From contig CAZNLH010000001.1 of the NCBI GenBank assembly GCA_964573995.1, positions 195,922 to 259,921 on the forward strand: DNA of 64,000 nt, given 5' to 3'. Position 1 is the stretch's first letter; each line of letters starts with the position of its first letter. Below the pieces are notes generated by a model, which was not told where the DNA came from, ran no database searches, and was given only the letters and a program-made list of their open reading frames with translations. This stretch comes from CAZNLH01 sp964573995 (GTDB lineage Bacteria; Gemmatimonadota; CAZMKB01; CAZNLH01). Below are positions 34,371 through 43,561 of the stretch, one piece after another. Made by a program: the position numbers and the translations under genes.

Positions 34371-34853
34371 TCAATGGCGCGCACTGACCAGGTACCGAAC
34401 GACCCGCCTGATCTCTTTCTCCAGTCTCTCGAATACCTCCTCATATGCCTCCAGGCCGCCTCCTATGGGGTCCTTGATTTCGGCTTCCATCCCTGTTTGA
34501 ACCGGGTAATCGGTAAGGAGATAGACCTTTCCATCTCCTCCAAGCATATTTACGTGCTCTCGATGACGGCGTTCCATAACCAGTATGATCTCGGATTCCT
34601 CAACGACCTCGCGCGTCAAGGCCCTGGACACGTGATCGCTGATATCGATCCCCCTATCTCTGCAAGCCACCCGCGCCAGTTCACTTGCCGGCAGTCCGTC
34701 AAGGGTTATCGTGCCCGCCGATCTTACAAGTATGGCCCTACCCGCTTCTGGCGGCAACAGGTCCTTCATGATGCCCACCGCCATGGGGCTACGGCAGGTA
34801 TTACCGGTACATACGAACAAGACCCGCAAGGGATCTCTCTCTCCAGGGCGCAT
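34371..34853 (-). CDS. Low-molecular-weight phosphatase, YwlE-like protein-arginine phosphatase
   Basis: The protein is 160 residues. The CX5R loop reads CTGNTCRSP at about 15-23. The Thr in CTGNTCR is the feature that distinguishes arginine phosphatases such as YwlE from tyrosine phosphatases. The general acid Asp lies in KDPIGG near 126. It probably removes phosphate from phospho-arginine in proteins, but a McsB-type arginine kinase is not in the window, so tyrosine phosphatase activity remains possible. In Bacillus ywlE lies near the Sua5 gene ywlC; here the Sua5/TsaC gene is directly upstream (75 bases). Confidence 0.8.
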   Translation of the reverse strand: MRPGERDPLRVLFVCTGNTCRSPMAVGIMKDLLPPEAGRAILVRSAGTITLDGLPASELARVACRDRGIDISDHVSRALTREVVEESEIILVMERRHREHVNMLGGDGKVYLLTDYPVQTGMEAEIKDPIGGGLEAYEEVFERLEKEIRRVVRYLVSARH

Positions 34854-34928
34854 TTACCTGATGATATTTATTCCTGATCGACAAAGTGAAAACGTGGTGG
34901 ATTATAATACCACCATCCCGGAAGGGCG

Positions 34929-35663
34929 TCAAGGTCGGCAGGCAGCGAGGATCTCACCAGATGAAATAACGCCCTCTCTCTCGATGATGATTCTGCCGCT
35001 TTCAATACGGACAACTGTTGAGGGGGCTCCTGACCTGACCCCTCCATCAACAGACAACGCCACCACTTCCTTTGAATCACCGAAGTAGAGTCTAATGTCG
35101 GCCGATGTGCTCGCCGGCGGCCTTCCCGTCGTGTTGGCACTTGTCGAGGTTATCGGCCTTCCGTAGGTATGCAGGAGATCACTTACGAAGGGCTCCGAAC
35201 TCACCCTCACGGCCAACGTCCCGTCGATCCCCACAAGAAACCCGGGTAATTTGTTCGATGCGGGCAGTATCATGGTAAGCGGGCCAGGCCAGAATTTCCT
35301 GCTCAAAGCCCCCACGGTCCTTGTACCGGCGGCTATGGGGCAAAGTTCGTCCAGCCATACGAGGTTCGGCAGCAATAGGATAAACGGCCTCTTTGACTTC
35401 ACCTGCTTCAACTTTAGGATGGCCCGGTAACCATCCTCATTCATGTAATCACATCCAAGGCCGTACACCGTCTCTGTAGGATAGGCCACCACGCCCCCCA
35501 CCTTCAAGGCACGTATCATTGACTCTATCACTCGACGATCTGTACTGCCGTCGGGAAGAAAGGCCCGCTTCTCCCTCTCAATGGCCATATTCAGCGACCA
35601 ACCCCATCTCACCTCCCATTTGAATTCTCGCACCCCGAATTCCACGAGGCGAAGGCAATTCAC
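34929..35663 (-). CDS. tsaC: Threonylcarbamoyl-AMP synthase (TsaC/Sua5/YrdC)
   Basis: The frame gives 244 residues from a GTG that overlaps the purE stop by four bases (GTGA). A Met 25 codons in (35588) fits the family N-terminus better. YrdC-domain motifs are present: GGVVAYPTETVYGLGCD, KSKRPFILLL, WPGPLTMIL, AVRVS and PITSTSANTTG. It makes threonylcarbamoyl-AMP from threonine, bicarbonate and ATP for the t6A37 modification of ANN-decoding tRNAs. The length without the N-terminal extension is that of TsaC, without the Sua5 C-terminal domain. A predicted arginine phosphatase follows. Confidence 0.92.
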   Translation of the reverse strand: MNCLRLVEFGVREFKWEVRWGWSLNMAIEREKRAFLPDGSTDRRVIESMIRALKVGGVVAYPTETVYGLGCDYMNEDGYRAILKLKQVKSKRPFILLLPNLVWLDELCPIAAGTRTVGALSRKFWPGPLTMILPASNKLPGFLVGIDGTLAVRVSSEPFVSDLLHTYGRPITSTSANTTGRPPASTSADIRLYFGDSKEVVALSVDGGVRSGAPSTVVRIESGRIIIEREGVISSGEILAACRP

Positions 35664-36064
35664 GACTTGCCGAGTACCTTCAAGGCGAAGAGGGCTGCAT
35701 TCTTTGCGTTATCGATGCCAACAACGGCCACAGGTACGCCCCCGGGCATCTGTACCATTGACAGTAGGGCGTCCACACCGTGCAGGGGTCCCGTTGATAT
35801 CGGGACACCGATTACTGGAATATTGGTGTGAGAGGCGATGAATCCAGGGAGATGGCCTGCGAGCCCGGCCCCACCGATAAAGAGGAGACAACCGAGTTTC
35901 TCTTCCTTCCTGATGATCTCTATTGTCCCCTCCGGGTCCCTGTGGGCCGAGGAGACATATATATTGCACTCAACCCCGGCATCAACCAGCAGGTCGCGGG
36001 CCTCTGACATCACCGCCATATCGTTTCGGCTGCCGATGAGTATTGCCACTCTCCGGTCTCGCAT
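35660..36064 (-). CDS. purE: PurE-family protein, short form
   Basis: The protein is 134 residues. The PurE core is recognisable: ILIGSRNDMAVM near 8, SSAHRDPE near 38 with the catalytic His, GGAGLAGHLPGFIAS near 64, and GVDALLSMVQMPGGVPV near 95. It would convert N5-CAIR or AIR to CAIR in purine synthesis. Two oddities stand out. The usual SAHRTP reads SAHRDP, and the protein ends about 25 residues early, lacking the C-terminal helix of E. coli PurE. No purK is nearby. A class II (AIR carboxylase) or divergent paralogue is possible. Confidence 0.8.
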   Translation of the reverse strand: MRDRRVAILIGSRNDMAVMSEARDLLVDAGVECNIYVSSAHRDPEGTIEIIRKEEKLGCLLFIGGAGLAGHLPGFIASHTNIPVIGVPISTGPLHGVDALLSMVQMPGGVPVAVVGIDNAKNAALFALKVLGKS

Positions 36065-36120
36065 AGGATCCCCTCAAGTGAGTTATCGATAACAGAAAAT
36101 GAAGCACCGATGAGGAGAGA

Positions 36121-37281
36121 TCAGATGGGAAGGACAGCCCCATTGCGAACCAGATTAGTGCCGATAACGAGCCGTTGCACCTGATTGGTCCCCTCGTATA
36201 TCTGCGTGATCTTCGCATCCCTCATGTACTTCTCAATCGGATAGTCCCGCATATAGCCGTAACCGCCGAAGATCTGCACCGCATTCACCGTAACACGCAT
36301 CGCCACGTCGGAGGTATACAACTTGCTCATTGCGGACTGCTTACTTACGGAACGTGCCCCCGAATCGATCATCCTGGCGGTCTGATAGAGAAGCGCCCTC
36401 GCAGCCTCGATCTCGGTTGCCATATCGGAAAGCATGAACTGGATACCCTGGAAGGCACCAATCGGTTGGCCGAACTGATGACGCTTCTGGGCATAATCGA
36501 AGGCCAGTTCAAAGGCGCCCTGGGCGATTCCAAGCGCTTGCGCTCCAATCCCGGGACGTGTTCGATCGAGGGTCTTCATGGCGACGATAAAACCCTGTCC
36601 CTCTCGCCCGATGAGGTTCCCCACCGGCACTGGGCAATCTTCGAAGATGAGTTCTCTCTGCACTGACGCACGTATTCCCATCTTGTCTTCCGTCTTGCCG
36701 AACGAGAAACCCTCGAAGTCCTTTTCGACAATAAAGGCGCTGATCCCCCGGGATCCTTTCTCCGGGTCGGTCTTCGCGAATACGGTATAGAGGTCCGCCA
36801 CACCTGCGTTGGTGCAGAATACCTTCTTCCCATTCAAGACATATACATCGTTGACCCGCCTGGCGGTCGTCTGCATTCCGCCGGCGTCGCTTCCAGCCTC
36901 GGCTTCCGTGAGACCATAACCGCAAAAGGCCTCACCAGCAGCCACAGGAGGGAGGTATTTCCTTTTCTGTTCCTCGGATCCCCCCACAATTATGGGCGTG
37001 CATCCCAGACCGGTCGCTGCGTACGATACTGCCACTCCCGCCTCGATCCGGCTCAACTCCTCCGTCACCAGACACATGTTGAACACTCCGCCGCCACTTC
37101 CCCCATATTCATCAGGTACGAAGAGCGCGGGGAACCCCGCTTGATTCAGCAACTTCATGATTTCATGCGGAAATCCACCCTCCCGGTCGAGCCGGGCCCT
37201 GACCGGGAGTATCTTATCTTCGGCGATTTCCCGGGCCAGCCTCTTCAGTCTTCTCTGCTCTTCAGACAAGAAATATTCCAC
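36121..37281 (-). CDS. Acyl-CoA dehydrogenase, copy 3
   Basis: The protein is 386 residues. Motifs are YGLTEAEAGSDAGGM near 122, FCTNAGVAD near 155, RHQFGQPIGAFQG near 264, and FGGYGYMRDYPIEKYMRDAKI near 340. The catalytic Glu is in YEGTNQVQR near 366. This pattern is common among glutaryl-CoA-like and short-chain enzymes of anaerobes. The start is GTG with GGGGGA upstream. Its neighbours (rnc upstream, purE downstream) are unrelated, so its substrate cannot be inferred from context. It is more divergent from copies 1 and 2 than they are from each other in the loop before the catalytic Glu. Confidence 0.92.
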   Translation of the reverse strand: MEYFLSEEQRRLKRLAREIAEDKILPVRARLDREGGFPHEIMKLLNQAGFPALFVPDEYGGSGGGVFNMCLVTEELSRIEAGVAVSYAATGLGCTPIIVGGSEEQKRKYLPPVAAGEAFCGYGLTEAEAGSDAGGMQTTARRVNDVYVLNGKKVFCTNAGVADLYTVFAKTDPEKGSRGISAFIVEKDFEGFSFGKTEDKMGIRASVQRELIFEDCPVPVGNLIGREGQGFIVAMKTLDRTRPGIGAQALGIAQGAFELAFDYAQKRHQFGQPIGAFQGIQFMLSDMATEIEAARALLYQTARMIDSGARSVSKQSAMSKLYTSDVAMRVTVNAVQIFGGYGYMRDYPIEKYMRDAKITQIYEGTNQVQRLVIGTNLVRNGAVLPI

Positions 37282-37342
37282 ATCGTCCCCCTTTTGAACA
37301 ATTCGCGAAGTGAAAAAAAACGTCAGACATGCACTCTTTCAC

Positions 37343-38215
37343 CTATTTTACCGATCGGGCCTTCAACTGTCCGTCTTTCTGTAAACCGTTCTCAGCCCCT
37401 ACGTCCGTATTATGCATCTCCCTACCGGGTGCCAACTTGTTCAACGCGTGGAAGGCGGCCAGTTTCTCGGCTTCCTTCTTGCTCTTCCCCCTGCCCCTGG
37501 CTATCCACTTCCCCCCAACACGTACCTCGCAGACGAAGACCTTATCGTGTTCGGGGCCTGTAGTCTTGACTACCTTGTAAACTGGCTGCGTGCGGTATCG
37601 CTTTTGAGATAATTGAAGGAGGTTACTCTTCGCGGAGTGGAGGATTCGATCCTTCGTGATCGTATCCTTGAACGGCATCAGCAAACTATTGATAAGGAGT
37701 CTGGCGAAGTGTAATCCCCCATCCAGATAGATTGCACCTATCAGGGCTTCGAAACCATCGGCGAGGATCGTGTCCTTGCTCTTCCCCTCCATCAGGTCAC
37801 CTCCGCCACTCAAAAGGAGATACCTGTCAAGATGGATAGAATCCGAGCACCTGGCGAGCGATGACCTTGAAACGAGAGACGACTTTATCTTTGTGAGATC
37901 CCCTTCCATCATTTCAGGATCCGCCCTGTATAGTTCCTCCGAAACGATCATCCCCAACACTGCATCGCCGAGGAATTCGAGTCGCTCATAAGATCCCGTT
38001 GATCCTTGCCCGTTGTCATTGGTATATGACCGATGGGAGAGTGCCCGGTTCAACAGCACCTTGTCCTTGAACGTATAATCGACTTTCCGTTCAAGCAACT
38101 TCAAGAGGTCCAACCGGGCCCTTGAAAAGCCAGGCCTGCCCCCGGGTGGATGAACCGGCCGCAAGAACCGCTTCCACACTCTCACCGGGTCTCTTAACCA
38201 GTTAAATGCTTCCAT
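37343..38215 (-). CDS. rnc: Ribonuclease III
   Basis: The protein is 290 residues from the ATG at 38215, inside the end of fabF; the frame is open to 38266. The catalytic signature ERLEFLGDAVLG is near 76-87, and the second acidic motif DGFEALIGAIYLDGG near 150. The dsRNA-binding domain ends with GRGKSKKEAEKLAA near 246. A 40-residue N-terminal extension and a 25-residue C-terminal tail are longer than in E. coli. It processes rRNA precursors and structured mRNAs. Placement directly after fabF is the common bacterial order. A run of eight T follows the stop on the coding strand. Confidence 0.95.
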   Translation of the reverse strand: MEAFNWLRDPVRVWKRFLRPVHPPGGRPGFSRARLDLLKLLERKVDYTFKDKVLLNRALSHRSYTNDNGQGSTGSYERLEFLGDAVLGMIVSEELYRADPEMMEGDLTKIKSSLVSRSSLARCSDSIHLDRYLLLSGGGDLMEGKSKDTILADGFEALIGAIYLDGGLHFARLLINSLLMPFKDTITKDRILHSAKSNLLQLSQKRYRTQPVYKVVKTTGPEHDKVFVCEVRVGGKWIARGRGKSKKEAEKLAAFHALNKLAPGREMHNTDVGAENGLQKDGQLKARSVK

Positions 38216-39455
38216 CAGGCAGGTATTTCTTGAGCGTAAGACACGCGTTTTGCCCTCCGAAACCAAAGGAGTTTGAAATGGCGCAGATTATTTCGGCCTC
38301 CCTTGCCTCGTTGGCGACATAATCGAGGTCGCATTCGGGGTCGGGGTGTTCGTAATTTATCGTGGGGGGAACCCATCCCCTTGCAATGGCAAGCGCCGTA
38401 ATTGCAAATTCCACGCCCCCGGCTGCACCAAGCAGGTGACCTGTCATCGATTTCGTCGAACTGATCATGAGTCGAGAGGCATGGTCTCCGAAGACTCGTT
38501 TCACCGCAATGGTCTCGAGCCTGTCATTCAATACCGTAGAGGTCCCATGGGCATTGATATAGTCGACGTCCGACGGCTCAACGCCTGCCTCCTGTAGTGA
38601 AAGCATCATTGCCCTGATGGCCCCTTCACCGTCGGGAGCAGGTGCCGTGATGTGATAGGCATCGGCCGTCATCCCGTAACCGACCACCTCGGCCAGGATA
38701 TTAGCCCCACGTCGCCTGGCGTGCTCCAACTCCTCGAGGATGACTACCCCTGATCCCTCGCCGAGGACGAAACCGTCCCGATCCCTTTCAAAAGGCCGGC
38801 TTGCATGTGCCGGGTCATCGTTCCTGGTTGACAGGGCCTTCATAGCACAGAATCCACCAATAGACATGGGGGTGATGGCGGCCTCGGCCCCCCCCGCGAT
38901 GATCACGTCCGCATCCCCGTACTTGATCCATCTGAAGGCATCCCCGATGGCATGCGAGCCGGAGGCACAGGCGGAAACAGTCGAATAGTTCGGGCCCTTG
39001 GCACCGAAGCGCATGGACACCTGCCCGCTGGCGATATTCGATATCATCATCGGGACAAAGAAGGGGCTTATCCTGCCCGGGCCACCGTTGATCAGCCTCC
39101 AATGCTGTTCTTCGATGGTGGCAATCCCGCCGATTCCGGACCCGATTATCACCCCAAAGCGTTCGCTGTCGATCCCCTCAACCTTCAGGCCCGAACCTTC
39201 AACCGCCATCGTTGCAGCACCGATCGCGTACTGGAGGAAGAGGTCCATTCGCCTGATATCCTTTTTCTCAAGGAAATCCTGTGGGGAATAGCCCTTTACC
39301 TCTGCTGCAAATCGAGATGCAAACCCGGACGCGTCGAATCTGGTAATGGGCCTGACACCGCTCGAACCCTCCATCAAGGCCTTCCAGGTCTCCTCAAGCG
39401 TATTGCCTATCGGGGTAACAAGCCCTATCCCTGAAACTACCACCCTGCGTGCCAT
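38202..39455 (-). CDS. fabF: Beta-ketoacyl-ACP synthase II
   Basis: The protein is 417 residues. The nucleophile is in STVSACASGSHAIGDA near 162, with catalytic His in NAHGTSTVLND near 305 and MTGHLLGAAGG near 342. GGFGGQN-type motifs lie at the C-terminus (FGFGGQNACL). It elongates acyl-ACP with malonyl-ACP in fatty acid synthesis. AGGAGGT precedes the ATG. It follows acpP by 50 bases, the canonical order. Length is standard. Confidence 0.97.
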   Translation of the reverse strand: MARRVVVSGIGLVTPIGNTLEETWKALMEGSSGVRPITRFDASGFASRFAAEVKGYSPQDFLEKKDIRRMDLFLQYAIGAATMAVEGSGLKVEGIDSERFGVIIGSGIGGIATIEEQHWRLINGGPGRISPFFVPMMISNIASGQVSMRFGAKGPNYSTVSACASGSHAIGDAFRWIKYGDADVIIAGGAEAAITPMSIGGFCAMKALSTRNDDPAHASRPFERDRDGFVLGEGSGVVILEELEHARRRGANILAEVVGYGMTADAYHITAPAPDGEGAIRAMMLSLQEAGVEPSDVDYINAHGTSTVLNDRLETIAVKRVFGDHASRLMISSTKSMTGHLLGAAGGVEFAITALAIARGWVPPTINYEHPDPECDLDYVANEAREAEIICAISNSFGFGGQNACLTLKKYLPDGSI

Positions 39456-39505
39456 GGACTACCTCCTGGTGAGATTCAATCAGCGGTGCAATCGCACCCC
39501 CGCCT

Positions 39506-39757
39506 TCACTCGCTGATATTCTTTTCCAGATAATCGATGGCATCACCAACCGTAAGCAATCTTTCGGCGTCCTCATCCGGTATTTCGACACCAAACTCTT
39601 CTTCGAAGGCCATTACAAGTTCAACTGTGTCGAGCGAGTCGGCCCCGAGGTCGTCAACAAACGAAGAATCGTTGCTTATCTTCTCGGGATCAATGCCCAG
39701 GCTGTCCACGATCATATCCCTTACCTTTTTCTCGATTGTTTCCCTGTCTATCGGCAT
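39506..39757 (-). CDS. acpP: Acyl carrier protein
   Basis: The protein is 83 residues and strongly acidic. The phosphopantetheine attachment Ser is in DLGADSLDTVELVMAFEEEF near residue 40. It carries growing acyl chains for the Fab enzymes encoded on both sides. GGAGGAGAAAGG precedes the ATG. It lies between fabG and fabF as in most bacteria. Length is a few residues longer than E. coli AcpP at the C-terminus. Confidence 0.98.
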   Translation of the reverse strand: MPIDRETIEKKVRDMIVDSLGIDPEKISNDSSFVDDLGADSLDTVELVMAFEEEFGVEIPDEDAERLLTVGDAIDYLEKNISE

Positions 39758-39805
39758 CCTTTCTCCTCCTTCTGAGCGAACGAGATCAAATTCCCCAAGG
39801 TGAGA

Positions 39806-40564
39806 TCAACTCATGACCATCCCACCATCCACGTGAATTACCTGTCCCGTGATATAGTCGGCGAGATCCGATGCCAGGAACAAGACCACCTTGGCGACAT
39901 CTTCCGGTGTGCCTCCTCTTCCAAGCGGGATGTTTCGCAAAAACATCTCCTTGGCCGTATCCGGCAACCTTTCCGTCATAGGCGTTTCAATAAAACCAGG
40001 CGCAATGGCGTTGATTGTAATGCCCCTGGATGCCACCTCGCGAGCGGCCGACTTGGTCAGACCTATTACACCAGACTTGGAAGCGGAATAGTTTGCCTGC
40101 CCTGGATTCCCGATCAAGGCCACAACAGAAGACAGGTTGATTATCTTTCCGGAACGCTGCTTGATCATCACCGGCAGGACGGCCTTGGTGCAGAAGAATA
40201 TCCCCTTAAGGTTGACGTCGATGACGGAATTCCAATCTTCTTCCTTCATCCTGACAATGAAACCGTCCCTTGCAATTCCCGCATTGTTGATGAGAAGATC
40301 GATGGTCTCAAAGGTCTCGAGGACCATATCCACCATCTTCTGCACGCTCTCACCCAATGATACGTCCACCTGAAGGGCAATCGACCGTCCATTCCCGTCA
40401 AGGCTCTCAGCGACACGCTTTGCGCCCTCTCCATCGACGTCCGATATGGCTACGTGAGCCCCCGCATCGTACAATTTCCGGCAGATGGCCTCCCCTATCC
40501 CCTGCGCACCACCGGTAACCAATGCGACCTTTGATCCGAGATCGACCTTTGCATTACTCTCCAT
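39806..40564 (-). CDS. fabG: 3-oxoacyl-ACP reductase
   Basis: The protein is 252 residues. It is a classical short-chain dehydrogenase: cofactor loop TGGAQGIGEA near 17, NNAG near 92, catalytic Ser in NLSSVVA near 144, and YSASKSG near 159. IAPGFIETPMT near 190 follows. It reduces 3-oxoacyl-ACP with NADPH. It overlaps the fabD stop by 11 bases with GGGAGAAG upstream, so the pair is translationally coupled. Context fixes its role as FabG rather than another SDR. Confidence 0.96.
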   Translation of the reverse strand: MESNAKVDLGSKVALVTGGAQGIGEAICRKLYDAGAHVAISDVDGEGAKRVAESLDGNGRSIALQVDVSLGESVQKMVDMVLETFETIDLLINNAGIARDGFIVRMKEEDWNSVIDVNLKGIFFCTKAVLPVMIKQRSGKIINLSSVVALIGNPGQANYSASKSGVIGLTKSAAREVASRGITINAIAPGFIETPMTERLPDTAKEMFLRNIPLGRGGTPEDVAKVVLFLASDLADYITGQVIHVDGGMVMS

Positions 40565-41501
40565 CTTCTCCCTCTAATGAACGGATAAACGACTCAATCC
40601 CCTCAACACCGTCAACGCTGGATCCGGTGAGTGTCGGATCGATCTTGCGAAGAAGCCGCGACAGGACCTTTCCGGGACCTACTTCAAGGAAATCAACATG
40701 GCCGGTGGCGACAATCGTACGAATCGAATCCTCCCACAGGACCGGCTTCATCAACTGCTCCTTCAGGCACTTACGCAGTTCATCCGCGTCTCGATGGCAT
40801 GCCGCATCTACGTTGGTGACGACCGGCACCCTGCTGTTCGACATGTCCAGGGAATCCAGGTGACTTTCAAGGCCGGCTAGGGCCTCTCCCATAAGGCTGG
40901 AGTGAAAAGCGCCGCTCACATCTAGTCTTATTGCGCGCCTCGCCCCCCTCTCACGTGCTATCCGTATGGCTTCTCTGACACCCTCCATATCGCCGGAAAT
41001 CACTGTCTGTATTGGAGAGTTGTAGTTTGCCGGCTCTACCGACCCACAGCGTGATGCCTCGCAACACACCTCCTGCACCTCCGAGGCGGGCATGCCAAGA
41101 ATGGCGGCCATCGTCCCAGGTACCTTGAGACCCGCTTCGTACATCAATTCTCCCCTCAGCCAAACAGTCGCCAGGGCATCCTGGAAGGAAAGGCTTCCGG
41201 CACAGACAAGGGCGGAATACTCCCCCAGGCTGTGCCCGGCTACGATAACCGGCTCAATGCCCACTTCATGCATGACCCGCATAATGGAGATGCTGTAGGT
41301 CAAGATTGCCGGCTGAGTGTTCTTGGTCTTTACGAGATCCTCGTTGGGGCCTTCGAATATTATCCGGGAGAGTCGAAAGCCGAGTATCTCATCGGCTTCA
41401 TCAAAGGTAGACCTGACAGTTTCGTAACGCTCATAACAATCCCGGCCCATCCCTACATACTGAGAACCCTGTCCCGGGAATAGATAGGCCAAACTTCTCA
41501 T
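40554..41501 (-). CDS. fabD: Malonyl-CoA:ACP transacylase
   Basis: The protein is 315 residues from the ATG at 41501; an in-frame GTG at 41519 would overlap fabH. FPGQGSQYVGMG opens the protein, the catalytic GHSLGEYSAL is near 90 and SGAFHSSLM (His) near 200. It loads malonate onto ACP. It is followed by fabG with an 11-base overlap. Length is as expected. The conserved Gln of GQGSQ and the Arg of WLRGELM are present. Confidence 0.96.
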   Translation of the reverse strand: MRSLAYLFPGQGSQYVGMGRDCYERYETVRSTFDEADEILGFRLSRIIFEGPNEDLVKTKNTQPAILTYSISIMRVMHEVGIEPVIVAGHSLGEYSALVCAGSLSFQDALATVWLRGELMYEAGLKVPGTMAAILGMPASEVQEVCCEASRCGSVEPANYNSPIQTVISGDMEGVREAIRIARERGARRAIRLDVSGAFHSSLMGEALAGLESHLDSLDMSNSRVPVVTNVDAACHRDADELRKCLKEQLMKPVLWEDSIRTIVATGHVDFLEVGPGKVLSRLLRKIDPTLTGSSVDGVEGIESFIRSLEGEDGE

Positions 41502-41512
41502 ACCCCTACCTA

Positions 41513-42505
41513 TCACCACCTCATCAGGGCCGACGCCCAGGTCACTCCTCCACCAGCCGCAGCAAGGAGGACCGTGCTCCCGTCCTTCAGCAGTCCCATC
41601 TTCCGGGCTTCATAGAGGGCGATGGGAATCGAGGCGGCGGAGGTGTTACCATATCGATCAATGTTGACGAAGACCTTCTCCTTCGGAATATTCAATCTCT
41701 TGGCCGTGGCATCGATGATACGAATATTGGCCTGATGGGGGATGAAGAGATCTACATCGGAGGCCTCCAACCCAGCCCCCTTCAGTGCCTCCTGGGCGGC
41801 TTCCTGCATGGCCCTCGTAGCGTACTTGAACAGTTCGTTGCCCATCATCTTTATATAGTGGAGCCTACGATCCACCGTCTCCTGGCTGGCAGGCTTTCTG
41901 GAACCGCCGGCGGGCATGTTGAGGATTCGCGTCAGCCTGCCGTCGCTCTTCATGTATGTCGACATTATCCCCTTGCCGGGTTGGACATTTCCCAGCAGCA
42001 CCGCGCCAGCGCCATCGCCGAAAAGGACACACGTGCTTCTATCCGTGAAATCGCATATCTTTGTCAGGGTTTCCGCGCCTATAAGGAGGATATGCCTATA
42101 ACTCCCATTGAGTATCAGGCTCCGTGCAATGGACATCCCGTATAAAAATCCGGAACAGGCAGCGCTGATGTCGAAAGCGGCGGCATTCTCCGCGTTTAGA
42201 AGCTCCTGAACGGTACAGGCCGCGGCAGGAAAGGGGTGATCGGGCGTGGCGGTAGCCAATATGATCATATCGATCTCCGCGCTTGTTATCCCCGCCTCTT
42301 TCATGGCGATCCTGCCCGCCTCGGCAGCCAGGTCTGACGTCGCTGTCATATCATTGGAAATACGCCGTTCCCTGATACCGGTACGGGTAACTATCCACTC
42401 GTCGGAAGTGTCAACCAGCCTTTCGAGGTCGTAGTTCGTCAATACCTGATCGGGAACGCACATCCCGATGGAAAGTACACCCGCTGTGTTACTTGTTCCA
42501 GTCAT
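41513..42505 (-). CDS. fabH: Beta-ketoacyl-ACP synthase III
   Basis: The protein is 330 residues. The catalytic Cys is in DISAACSGFLYG near 115, the His in FIPHQANIRI near 257, and the Asn in DRYGNTSAASIP near 287. It starts fatty acid synthesis by condensing acetyl-CoA with malonyl-ACP. Its ATG overlaps the plsX stop by one base (TAATG). It is part of the plsX-fabH-fabD-fabG-acpP-fabF series. Substrate preference for straight or branched primers cannot be judged here; a leucine dehydrogenase elsewhere in the window could supply branched precursors. Confidence 0.97.
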   Translation of the reverse strand: MTGTSNTAGVLSIGMCVPDQVLTNYDLERLVDTSDEWIVTRTGIRERRISNDMTATSDLAAEAGRIAMKEAGITSAEIDMIILATATPDHPFPAAACTVQELLNAENAAAFDISAACSGFLYGMSIARSLILNGSYRHILLIGAETLTKICDFTDRSTCVLFGDGAGAVLLGNVQPGKGIMSTYMKSDGRLTRILNMPAGGSRKPASQETVDRRLHYIKMMGNELFKYATRAMQEAAQEALKGAGLEASDVDLFIPHQANIRIIDATAKRLNIPKEKVFVNIDRYGNTSAASIPIALYEARKMGLLKDGSTVLLAAAGGGVTWASALMRW

Positions 42506-43506
42506 TATTTCTGAAACTCCTCCAGTTGAGTACGAATATGTTCGTTGATACGCCTCTTGACCGAGAGCCTTGCCGTGTTAATGGCATTCCGTATCGCCTT
42601 TGGAGAAGATCCACCATGACATATAATGGAAACGCCATCGATGCCCAGTAAGGGGGCTCCGCCATACTCCTCGTAATTCAGGTTCTTTTTCAGGATGTCG
42701 AATGTAGGTTTCATCAAAAGGGCACCTATTCGCCTGACCGGACTGACGGATGTCGCACTCCTTATCATGGACATAACGAGGTAAATTACGCTTTCACTCA
42801 ACTTGAGGAGGACGTTTCCCACAAATCCATCACACACGACCACGTCTGCTACGCCTTGTATGATATCACGGCCCTCGACGTTTCCGATAAAATTCAGTCT
42901 GCTCGCTTTCAGCAACCTGTGAGTCTTCACGGTCAATTCATCGCCCTTGGTGGGCTCCTCACCGATGCTCAACAATCCAACTCGCGGGTTCCGGCGTCCA
43001 AGGAACTTATGGGCATAGACATGCCCCATGATGGCGAAGTGGAGGAGATGGATCGGCTTGCTGTCTACGTTGGCCCCTACATCCAATACGATGCAGGGCT
43101 CCTTCATTGTCGGAAAGATCGTAACAATCGCCGGACGCGAGATTCCCTTAAGCCTACCGAGCGTTAAGAGTGATTGAGCCATCACCGCCCCGGTGTTGCC
43201 TGCGCTGATGAAGGCATCGGTTTCCCCCTCTTTTTGAGACCGCAGACCCACGGAAATCGATGAATCCTTCTTTTTCTTCAGGGCTTGAGCCGGCTGTTCG
43301 CTCATTTCTATAACTTGCGGGGCATGCTTCACGGAGAGGCGGGGGTCTGAAAAACTCCTCGATTTCAACTCGCGTTCTATCCTCTCCTTGTCCCCTGCAA
43401 GAACCATCTCGAAGTCATTTTCAAGCATCCCGAGCGCCTCGATTGCCCCCTCGATAGGCGTCTCTGGTACCCTGTCTCCCCCCATTGCATCCAGGACAAT
43501 CTTCAT
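42505..43506 (-). CDS. plsX: Phosphate acyltransferase PlsX
   Basis: The protein is 333 residues from the ATG at 43506 (GAGGTG six bases upstream); an in-frame GTG is three codons earlier. Motifs are IVLDAMGGD at the start, SAGNTGA near 104, and VGNVEGRDI near 215. VVCDGFVGNVLLK follows near 228, then GGAPLLG near 284. It makes acyl-phosphate from acyl-ACP for phospholipid synthesis. It lies between rpmF and fabH, the classical arrangement. Length is standard. Confidence 0.96.
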   Translation of the reverse strand: MKIVLDAMGGDRVPETPIEGAIEALGMLENDFEMVLAGDKERIERELKSRSFSDPRLSVKHAPQVIEMSEQPAQALKKKKDSSISVGLRSQKEGETDAFISAGNTGAVMAQSLLTLGRLKGISRPAIVTIFPTMKEPCIVLDVGANVDSKPIHLLHFAIMGHVYAHKFLGRRNPRVGLLSIGEEPTKGDELTVKTHRLLKASRLNFIGNVEGRDIIQGVADVVVCDGFVGNVLLKLSESVIYLVMSMIRSATSVSPVRRIGALLMKPTFDILKKNLNYEEYGGAPLLGIDGVSIICHGGSSPKAIRNAINTARLSVKRRINEHIRTQLEEFQK

Positions 43507-43561
43507 CCGGTTCACCTCAGTCGGAGATCCCAGCCGCAGCGATTACCGGTAAACCGTCTAT

